A DNA stretch of 7,068 nucleotides, taken from positions 1 to 7,068 of the forward strand of contig CAMJVA010000087.1 in the NCBI GenBank assembly GCA_946409145.1, given 5' to 3'. Both the position numbers and the translations under genes were made by a program. Origin of the DNA: an uncultured Enterococcus sp. Its GTDB lineage: Bacteria; Bacillota; Bacilli; Lactobacillales; Enterococcaceae. Positions 1-4,581 of this stretch are shown here, piece after piece. The notes beneath the pieces are model-generated. The model saw only the letters and a list, made by a program, of their open reading frames with translations, was not told the origin of the DNA and did not search any database. The number at the start of each line of letters is the position of its first letter. The first letter of the stretch is position 1.

Positions 1-2
1 TT

Positions 3-686
3 TTTCACACCTTATCTCCTGAAGTAGAAACTTGGTTAGATCAAACTTTAGGTACAGTGAAAGGAGATATGGAAATTCACGATCCTTTAAATGCTCGTCT
101 TGTGGAGCATCCTTATATTGAATTTGTTAATAAGGTGCAAATGGAAGCGACCGATACTAAAATTTCTGGAACAGCTTTATTTAATAATGAAGGCACTGGC
201 TTTTCTCCTACGATTACCATGCGGGATGTATTAACCAATTATATTTATCCTAATACTTTAGCCGTCTTAAAAGTCACTGGACAAGATTTAAAAGACGCGC
301 TTGAAAGAACGGCGACATATTTACAAGTGAAAGGGCAGAAAATAATTTTTAATCCAAAATACGTCATGCCAAAACCACAATATTATAATTATGATATGTA
401 TGAAGGTGTGACCTATACTTTAAATCTTGCTAATGAAGAAGGACAACGCGTGACTGAACTGCTTTATGAAGGAGAAAAAATGGATTTAACTGCTTCTTTT
501 GATGTGGTCTTAAATCAATATCGAGCAGTAGGTGGGGGTAATTACAAAATGTTTTCCCCAGAAAAAATTGTTCGAGAAGTTCAAATAGATATGACTGAAC
601 TCATTGCAGATTATTTGAAAAAACATCCTGTCATTGAAGCAACAGCTAATCATAACTTTACTATTTTACCTCCTTATACTTTTTAA
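3..686 (+). CDS. 5'-nucleotidase / 2',3'-cyclic nucleotide phosphodiesterase, C-terminal part (5' truncated)
   Basis: The frame is open from base 3 to a TAA at 684-686, giving 227 residues. The GTG at 57 is internal: the upstream residues (FHTLSPEVETWLDQTLG) already fit the family, so the gene starts left of the window. What is visible is the substrate-binding 5'-nucleotidase C-terminal domain, not the metallophosphatase domain. Landmarks in order are GDMEIHDPLNARL, EFVNKVQMEATD, a YPNTLAVLKVTG segment that usually forms the core of this domain, YNYDMYEGVTYTLNL and the glycine-rich RAVGGGNYKMF loop. In this family (CpdB/YfkN type) the enzyme removes phosphate from nucleotides and opens 2',3'-cyclic nucleotides, usually outside the cell. 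The protein ends about 30 residues after the GGG loop region's conserved strand, with no LPxTG motif, hydrophobic helix or basic tail, so this end does not anchor it to the wall. The exact substrate cannot be judged without the N-terminal domain. Confidence 0.88.
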   Translation, partial: FHTLSPEVETWLDQTLGTVKGDMEIHDPLNARLVEHPYIEFVNKVQMEATDTKISGTALFNNEGTGFSPTITMRDVLTNYIYPNTLAVLKVTGQDLKDALERTATYLQVKGQKIIFNPKYVMPKPQYYNYDMYEGVTYTLNLANEEGQRVTELLYEGEKMDLTASFDVVLNQYRAVGGGNYKMFSPEKIVREVQIDMTELIADYLKKHPVIEATANHNFTILPPYTF

Positions 687-840
687 GAAAAAATTACCTT
701 TTTTAAAAATGAAGCATCTTTAGTAAAGAATTATCTTTTCACAAAGAAACGCCTTTTGACAAAGAAACACCTTTTAACGAAGTAATATCTTTTTACAAAG
801 TCATCTTTTATAAGAAAAAATATCTTTCAAGAAAGAAGGG
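685..840. repeat. Degenerate tandem array, period about 18 bp, 8-9 units
   Basis: The whole intergenic gap is a periodic array. The best units are 722-739, 740-757 (CACAAAGAAACGCCTTTT), 758-775 (GACAAAGAAACACCTTTT) and 776-793 (AACGAAGTAATATCTTTT). They are spaced exactly 18 bp apart, and the middle two differ at only two positions. Weaker units flank them: 685-702, 703-721, 794-809 (16 bp) and 810-828 (19 bp). The C of each CTTT falls at 698, 718, 735, 753, 771, 789, 805 and 824. Each unit carries AAAG and CTTT about 6 bp apart, and each core junction carries a TTNAC(A/G) hexamer, including a perfect TTGACA at 756-761. The last degenerate unit supplies the ribosome binding site of the next gene. 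Its function is unknown. Confidence 0.75.
835..840 (+). promoter_or_regulatory. Ribosome binding site that fixes a TTG start
   Basis: GAAGGG lies six bases before the TTG at 847 (spacer ATACCA). No ATG or GTG in this frame lies near enough upstream to compete, and the conserved hydrolase fold begins shortly after this TTG. The site sits in the last, degenerate unit of the 18-bp array. Confidence 0.7.
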
Positions 841-846
841 ATACCA

Positions 847-1605
847 TTGAAAACGACCATTTTAAAAAGAAAATTAGCTGGCATTCCTTTACTGGAAATT
901 TTTCCCAGTGATAAAAGAAATATTCCCTTAAAAACGATTATTTTTTACCATGGCTGGCAGTCAAGGAAAGAATTGGTTTTAACACAAGCGAGAAAACTTG
1001 CGGCGAAAAATTTTCGCGTCATTGCCCCAGATGCTATGAATCATGGGGAGAGATTTCAAGAAGTTTCCAAAGTCCCTTCTTTAACTTTTTGGCAAAGTAT
1101 TCAAGGAAATCTTTTTGAATTTGCTTATTTAAAAGACGCTTTAGAAAAGAAAAATTTAATTTTAGATCATCAGCTGGCAGTAGGTGGCATTTCCATGGGT
1201 GGCATGACTACCTGTATGCTCCTTACCCAACACGCTGAAATTTTAGGCGGGGCGTGTTTAATGGGCACCCCTCACCCTACTCGCTATTTAAATCGTTTAG
1301 CAAGCTATGCTAAAGAAAATCACGTATTACTTCCTGAGGATTATTTTAGTTTAATGAGTTGGATTGCCCCTTATGATTTAGCCTTGCATCCAGAAAATAT
1401 TAATCATCGACCCATCCTTTTTTGGCATGGAACAAAAGATGAACGGATTGATTATGCTGAGGTGAAAGATTTTTACGAAGACATTAAAAACAAAGAGTAT
1501 AGTGACCACATTTCCTTTTACACTGGAGAAAATGAAGGTCATTTAGTCCAACCAGAGTTAATGAATTTAACCACTGAATTTTACGAAAAACTTTTTCAAA
1601 AGTAA
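847..1605 (+). CDS. Alpha/beta hydrolase, YitV-like putative esterase
   Basis: This is a complete 252-residue protein with a TTG start and a TAA stop. It has the alpha/beta-hydrolase layout: an oxyanion-type HG in FYHGWQSRKE (residues 33-42), the family-typical APDAMNHGER (60-69), the nucleophile elbow GISMGG with Ser116, a likely acid Asp198 in WHGTKDERI, and a likely catalytic His232 in NEGHLV. Length and the D-x3-HGER signature match the Bacillus YitV/YqkD-like group of small cytoplasmic hydrolases. No signal peptide or membrane segment is visible. The substrate is unknown; small esters are the usual guess. The preceding gene ends 160 bp upstream with no clear terminator between, so read-through is possible, and no well-spaced promoter stands out in the repeat array. 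A strong terminator follows at once. Hydrolase fold: high confidence. Reaction: open. Confidence 0.9.
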   Translation: MKTTILKRKLAGIPLLEIFPSDKRNIPLKTIIFYHGWQSRKELVLTQARKLAAKNFRVIAPDAMNHGERFQEVSKVPSLTFWQSIQGNLFEFAYLKDALEKKNLILDHQLAVGGISMGGMTTCMLLTQHAEILGGACLMGTPHPTRYLNRLASYAKENHVLLPEDYFSLMSWIAPYDLALHPENINHRPILFWHGTKDERIDYAEVKDFYEDIKNKEYSDHISFYTGENEGHLVQPELMNLTTEFYEKLFQK

Positions 1606-1656
1606 AAAGCACAGACAAGAGAGACTTAAAAATTTCTCTTGCCTGTGTTTTTTTTT
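1604..1656. terminator. Bidirectional intrinsic terminator between convergent genes
   Basis: An inverted repeat pairs CACAG-A-CAAGAGA (1610-1622) with TCTCTTG-C-CTGTG (1635-1647), with a single internal mismatch. It is followed by nine T (1648-1656) on the plus strand. Five A at 1604-1608 give a U-tract in the other direction. It lies between the stop of the hydrolase and the stop of the regulator, and its T-run overlaps the regulator's stop codon, so it can serve both genes. Confidence 0.9.
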
Positions 1657-2629
1657 AGGAATTTTTATTTTTTACTAGTTTCACCAATGAAGCTACTGCA
1701 CCAAACAAAACGCCTGCTACGGGCCAAATGACCCAGCTTAAGTGCCAATTGTTCGTTAAAAAACTGTAACCTAGATAAATAGCTATTATTACAGGCCAGT
1801 AGACAGCCGCAATAAAATCCAGAGAGTGAGCGTCTTCTTTGGCTTTTTTACTATAATTATCCACTTGCAGAAGTTTCAACAGACTCTCCCAATAAATGCC
1901 ATTAACAATGAAAAGACTTACTGCTACCGTTTCAATGATTAACAAAGTAACCAAACCTAAAACCATGTACCATTCATTTCCAGATAGTCCACCGATTAAA
2001 AGTGGCAAGACACCTAAAATACTTAAACAGGTGGAAATAATATTGTATTTAGTATATTTACTTTGATAATTTTTTTGCCGTTCTTTCACTACTCCAATGA
2101 CTCCATATTCTGTTTCAAAAATATCCGTATTCAAAAACTTATAAGGCGCTGTTTTAGAGCTGCTGTAAATGAATAAGCTCACAGCAAAGGTGACAAAGAC
2201 TAGTAAGATAATTAAACCAACAATAACCGCCCGTTCTTCACTAATAGTTTTAAGATATTGGTTCCTTAATCCTCCCAGAAAAATTAAACTAGTGACCCCC
2301 AGCATACAAAGGGCTGTTCCTAGTGCAATAATTTTGGCCGTTTTTTCTTTTATTTGTAAAAATTCATTGGCTTCTTGTAAGCTGACTTTTCGAATTGGTT
2401 CAATTTTTTCTTCTACTAATTCTGGTTCTTCCAACTCATCTTTAAATAAATAATCCGTACTCACACCAAAAAGCTCTGACAAACGAATGACTTTATTAAT
2501 ATCTGGAATAGCTTGGGCACTTTCCCACTTTGAAACTGATTGCCGGGACACCTCCATTAATTCGGCTAATTCTTCTTGTGTCCATCCGTTTTTCTTGCGC
2601 TCACGCATGATTTTATCTCCTAAAATCAT
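1655..2629 (-). CDS. XRE-family HTH regulator with C-terminal membrane domain
   Basis: The protein has 324 residues from the ATG at 2629, which sits eight bases behind AGAGG (2642-2638). An in-frame GTG three codons upstream (2638) overlaps that site, so it is less likely. Residues 5-60 form a lambda-repressor-like HTH (WTQEELAELMEVSRQSVSKW, then IPDINKVIRLSELFGVSTDYL), the standard XRE pattern. An acidic linker (about 64-96) leads to about six hydrophobic helices near residues 97-120, 134-155, 196-214, 219-243, 273-291 and 298-318. Such HTH-plus-membrane proteins are common in Firmicutes and are thought to be membrane-tethered regulators, but neither signal nor target is known here. No dedicated partner gene is adjacent. 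It faces away from the Nudix gene's terminator and has its own promoter, so it is probably monocistronic and may regulate itself. Confidence 0.88.
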   Translation of the reverse strand: MILGDKIMRERKKNGWTQEELAELMEVSRQSVSKWESAQAIPDINKVIRLSELFGVSTDYLFKDELEEPELVEEKIEPIRKVSLQEANEFLQIKEKTAKIIALGTALCMLGVTSLIFLGGLRNQYLKTISEERAVIVGLIILLVFVTFAVSLFIYSSSKTAPYKFLNTDIFETEYGVIGVVKERQKNYQSKYTKYNIISTCLSILGVLPLLIGGLSGNEWYMVLGLVTLLIIETVAVSLFIVNGIYWESLLKLLQVDNYSKKAKEDAHSLDFIAAVYWPVIIAIYLGYSFLTNNWHLSWVIWPVAGVLFGAVASLVKLVKNKNS

Positions 2630-2678
2630 TTTTCTCACCTCTTCCTTTCACCATAAAAATACAAGATTTCTCAGTTAC

Positions 2679-2709
2679 ATTCTAGAAATCCACGGTTTTA
2701 TTTTGTCAA
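2679..2709 (-). promoter_or_regulatory. Sigma-A-type promoter of the HTH-membrane regulator
   Basis: On the minus strand a perfect TTGACA (2709-2704) is followed 19 bp later by TAGAAT (2684-2679), which matches TATAAT at five of six bases. The spacing is long, and TCTAGA at 17 bp is an alternative. The -10 sits in the 8-bp palindrome TTCTAGAA (2680-2687). A wider inverted repeat, GATTTC (2665-2670) and GAAATC (2685-2690), brackets the likely start of transcription, so an operator here is plausible. The rest of the 251-bp gap up to 2880 holds only AT-rich sequence and the Nudix terminator. Confidence 0.6.
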
Positions 2710-2843
2710 CTGGTGGTTGCTTTTCTTTAAAATTAAGACTTTTTTATAAAAAATTATCTTTTTTCTTTATTTAAGAATAACAGAAGTAAAAAAATCTCCC
2801 TAATCATTGAATCGAAAATTAACGACATATCTCTTAATGAATG

Positions 2844-2878
2844 AAAAAAGGCGAGGAGCCAAGCCCCTCGCCTTTTTC
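2844..2878. terminator. Strong intrinsic terminator behind the Nudix gene
   Basis: A perfect 12-bp stem pairs 2845-2856 (AAAAAGGCGAGG) with 2866-2877 (CCTCGCCTTTTT) around a 9-base loop. Its GC core is flanked by A and T runs on the two sides, so it could work both ways. It begins three bases beyond the Nudix stop codon on the minus strand, and it separates that gene from the downstream regulator. Confidence 0.92.
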
Positions 2879-2880
2879 AG

Positions 2881-3324
2881 TTAATTATTTTTAATAAATT
2901 GTTCTAAGGCCCACTTATGAGACCCTCTTTTTAAATTTTTCAAAGCTTCTTCTTTTGAAAACCAAGCAATTCCGTTGAAATTTTCTGTGGGTGGCGCTAC
3001 TTTTTTAAAGGTTTTTGTGCCATAGAAATAACCTGGGTTGTAATAATCTGTCTGACGATGTCTAGAGTGAAAATATTCATCTGCCACGCCTAAATAAGTA
3101 GAGTTGACTACTTCATAGCCCAGTTCTTCTAAAAGTTCCCGCTTTAACGCTTCTTCTTTGGTTTCTCCAGGCTCTATTTCTCCTCCTGGTAAAAAGTATG
3201 CACCATTTGGAGCTTGTACTAAAATAATTTGTCCAATTTCATTTTCAATAACAATGTAAACGCCAATTCGTGTCACGTACTCAACTTCTTTTTTTTCACC
3301 AAAACTGGGACGACTGAAAGACAT
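2881..3324 (-). CDS. Nudix hydrolase
   Basis: The protein has 147 residues. The start is the ATG at 3324, placed seven bases behind a strong AAGGAGG; a TTG two codons upstream (3330) is too close to that site. The Nudix box is complete at residues 48-70: Gly48, Glu54, then RELLEELGY (62-70), with metal-binding Glu63, Glu66 and Glu67. An LPGGE strand-turn precedes it, and a WFSKEEAL segment (121-128) is typical of the C-terminal part. Nudix enzymes cleave nucleoside diphosphates linked to another group X, with Mg2+. The motif does not reveal the substrate, so oxidised dNTPs, nucleotide sugars and dinucleotides all remain possible. The protein appears cytoplasmic. It is bracketed by its own promoter and terminator, and is therefore probably a single-gene unit despite lying behind nfo on the same strand. 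Confidence 0.92.
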   Translation of the reverse strand: MSFSRPSFGEKKEVEYVTRIGVYIVIENEIGQIILVQAPNGAYFLPGGEIEPGETKEEALKRELLEELGYEVVNSTYLGVADEYFHSRHRQTDYYNPGYFYGTKTFKKVAPPTENFNGIAWFSKEEALKNLKRGSHKWALEQFIKNN

Positions 3325-3330
3325 GAACAA

Positions 3331-3338
3331 CCCTCCTT
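3331..3338 (-). promoter_or_regulatory. Strong ribosome binding site of the Nudix gene
   Basis: On the minus strand AAGGAGGG lies six bases before the ATG at 3324 (seven if counted from AAGGAGG). This decides for ATG over the TTG at 3330, which touches the site. Confidence 0.85.
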
Positions 3339-3351
3339 AATGATTACCTCT

Positions 3352-3380
3352 ATTCTAGCGACAATTTTTAAAATTGCCAA
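3352..3380 (-). promoter_or_regulatory. Sigma-A-type promoter of the Nudix gene with a central dyad
   Basis: On the minus strand TTGGCA (3380-3375) and TAGAAT (3357-3352) are separated by exactly 17 bp, each matching consensus at five of six bases. The spacer contains an inverted repeat, CAATTTT (3362-3368) and AAAATTG (3370-3376), with one central base. It overlaps the -35 edge and could be a repressor operator. The promoter lies 28 bp upstream of the start codon. Confidence 0.75.
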
Positions 3381-3435
3381 GGATTTATGGAAAAAAGTTG
3401 TCCTAATTTAAAAATAAGCGCTGAAAATACCCTTA

Positions 3436-3511
3436 TTACTAAATTTTTTGTCCTAAAACATTTCATTTACTAAATTTTTTATCCTAAAACATTTTATTTA
3501 CTAAATTTTTT
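3436..3511. repeat. 31-bp tandem repeat, about 2.5 copies, overlapping the nfo stop
   Basis: Units begin with TTACTAAATTTTTT at 3436, 3467 and 3498. Units one and two (3436-3466 and 3467-3497) are identical at 29 of 31 positions: G/A at unit position 15 and C/T at position 29. Unit three matches for 14 bases (3498-3511) and includes the stop codon of nfo (TAG, 3503-3501). The simplest reading is a tandem duplication of sequence around the 3' end of nfo, extending away from the gene. Confidence 0.9.
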
Positions 3512-4403
3512 TATTATCTGCCACAATTTTTTCTAATAATTCTGGATCAAATTCCCCTGCTTTTAACATGGCAATTTCTCTTTTATAAGGAGAAAATTGA
3601 TTTTTCTTATCTTCTCCTACATAAGGGGTTTCTAAAATTTTGGGTAAGTGAGCTAATTTTTCATGATGGACCACATAGTTTAAGGCAGCAAATCCAATAT
3701 TGCCAAAACCAATATTGGCGTGTCGATCTTTGTGAGATCCTTGTTCATTTTTAGAGTCATTCACGTGAACAACTTTGAGTTTTTCTAGACCAATAATGCG
3801 ATCAAATTCAGCTAAAACTCCATCAAAATCATTTTTAACATCATAACCTGCATCAAAAATATGACAAGTATCTAAGGTCACGGATAATTTTTCTGGTAAT
3901 TTTACTCCATTAATAATGGCCCCTAACTCTTCAAATGTTCGACCGATTTCTGTTCCTTTTCCAGCCATAGTTTCTAAAGCGATTTGGGGTACTTGGTCTT
4001 TTTCTAAAATTAAATCTAATCCTTTAATAATACTTTTAATTCCTGCTTCTGCACCTGCTCCCACATGAGCCCCTGGATGCAACGTAATTTGTGTGGCTCC
4101 AAGAGCTGTGGCCCGTTTCACTTCTTCTTTTAAAAAAGAGACAGCAAAAGGAAAATTTTCTGGTTTAATGGTGTTTCCTAAATTCACAATATAAGGAGCA
4201 TGGACTACTAAATGGCTAACATTATTCTCTGCCATTAATTTTTTCCCTTCAGAAATTTTCATTTCCGAAACATCTTTGCGCCGAGTATTTTGTGGCGCTC
4301 CTGTATAAATCATCATAGTTGTTGCTTGATTATTCACTGCTTCTTCTACTGAACCTAAAAACATTTTTGGGGCTTTCATGGATACGTGAGATCCTAATAA
4401 CAA
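3501..4403 (-). CDS. nfo: Endonuclease IV (deoxyribonuclease IV, AP endonuclease)
   Basis: The protein has 300 residues from a TTG at 4403, eight bases behind AAGGAG. The GTG at 4412 overlaps that site and would add three residues not usual in the family, which begins M-L-x-GSHVSM as here. Endonuclease IV is a TIM-barrel enzyme with three zinc ions that cuts DNA 5' of abasic sites and removes blocked 3' ends in base excision repair. All nine metal ligands of the family can be placed: His68 (HAPY), His109 (LHPGAH), Glu144 (LETMAG), Asp178 and His181 (LDTCH), His213 (VHVND), Asp226 and His228 (DRHANIG), and Glu258 (LETP). Length is normal. It has its own promoter, back to back with that of the PBP gene. 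Its last codons and stop lie in a 31-bp tandem repeat, and no convincing GC-rich terminator follows. Confidence 0.97.
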   Translation of the reverse strand: MLLGSHVSMKAPKMFLGSVEEAVNNQATTMMIYTGAPQNTRRKDVSEMKISEGKKLMAENNVSHLVVHAPYIVNLGNTIKPENFPFAVSFLKEEVKRATALGATQITLHPGAHVGAGAEAGIKSIIKGLDLILEKDQVPQIALETMAGKGTEIGRTFEELGAIINGVKLPEKLSVTLDTCHIFDAGYDVKNDFDGVLAEFDRIIGLEKLKVVHVNDSKNEQGSHKDRHANIGFGNIGFAALNYVVHHEKLAHLPKILETPYVGEDKKNQFSPYKREIAMLKAGEFDPELLEKIVADNKKI

Positions 4404-4411
4404 ATTTATCA

Positions 4412-4417
4412 CTCCTT
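4412..4417 (-). promoter_or_regulatory. Ribosome binding site that fixes the TTG start of nfo
   Basis: AAGGAG on the minus strand lies eight bases before the TTG at 4403. The only alternative in-frame start, GTG at 4412, uses the last G of this site and therefore cannot be served by it. Confidence 0.8.
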
Positions 4418-4423
4418 TTTTTT

Positions 4424-4452
4424 ATCATACCAAAGACTTTTTAATTTTCCAA
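4424..4452 (-). promoter_or_regulatory. Sigma-A-type promoter of nfo, extended -10
   Basis: On the minus strand TTGGAA (4452-4447) and TATGAT (4429-4424) are 17 bp apart. A TG one base before the -10 (TGGTATGAT) makes it an extended -10 element. It lies about 20 bp from the TTG start, implying a short leader that contains the ribosome binding site. Confidence 0.75.
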
Positions 4453-4463
4453 AAAAACAAATC

Positions 4464-4493
4464 ATGACAAATTACTAAATTTTTCCTTATAAT
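4464..4493 (+). promoter_or_regulatory. Upstream candidate promoter (P1) of the PBP gene
   Basis: ATGACA (4464-4469) is followed by a perfect TATAAT (4488-4493) at 18 bp. It lies about 90 bp upstream of the start codon and 55 bp ahead of a second promoter with the same -35 hexamer. Its -35 is 11 bp from that of the divergent nfo promoter. Confidence 0.5.
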
Positions 4494-4518
4494 CTTTCTG
4501 TAAACCCCTTTCAAAGCT

Positions 4519-4546
4519 ATGACAATTGTTTTGAATTTGCTATAAT
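4519..4546 (+). promoter_or_regulatory. Proximal promoter (P2) of the PBP gene
   Basis: ATGACA (4519-4524) and a perfect TATAAT (4541-4546) are 16 bp apart, with TG one base upstream of the -10 (extended -10). The 8-bp palindrome ACAATTGT (4522-4529) overlaps the -35. Transcription would start near 4553, about 29 bp ahead of the start codon. Confidence 0.8.
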
Positions 4547-4569
4547 CGAAAATGTATGAATAAAAAAAC

Positions 4570-4575
4570 GAGGTG
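4570..4575 (+). promoter_or_regulatory. Ribosome binding site that fixes the TTG start of the PBP gene
   Basis: GAGGTG (4570-4575) precedes the TTG at 4582, with eight bases between GAGG and the start codon. The in-frame GTG at 4573 is part of the site itself, so it is not a usable start. Confidence 0.75.
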
Positions 4576-4581
4576 AATTTT

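Noticed and set aside
679..702. A/T inverted repeat after the nucleotidase stop as a terminator
   Set aside because: It has no GC-containing stem, only A-run and T-run complementarity.
713..850. Open frame through the 18-bp array reading as hexapeptide repeats (KETPFD, KETPFN)
   Set aside because: It has no ATG, GTG or TTG start and no ribosome binding site. A TGA lies just upstream at 710 and it ends at a TGA overlapping the hydrolase start. The openness follows from the 18-bp period being a multiple of three.
2748..2764. AAAAAATTATCTTTTTT, nearly identical to 688-704 at the start of the 18-bp array
   Set aside because: Homopolymer-rich sequence of this kind is expected by chance here, and there is no 18-bp periodicity around 2748.
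2169..2774. Two plus-strand open frames of about 95 codons opposite the HTH regulator
   Set aside because: Both lie largely antisense to a well-supported gene or its promoter, lack good ribosome binding sites, and show no recognisable domain.
3229..3411. Plus-strand open frame of 60 codons over the 5' end and promoter of the Nudix gene
   Set aside because: It is antisense to the Nudix start and promoter and has no family resemblance or convincing ribosome binding site.
3410..3437. Possible nfo terminator on the minus strand (AATAAG...CTTATT then T-run)
   Set aside because: The stem is only six AT-rich pairs with an interrupted extension, which is too weak to call without 3' end mapping.
4556..4576. 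Six-codon leader peptide (MNKKTR) ending in the PBP ribosome binding site
   Set aside because: The expected transcription start is at about 4553, which leaves no room for a ribosome binding site. Such short frames are common by chance.
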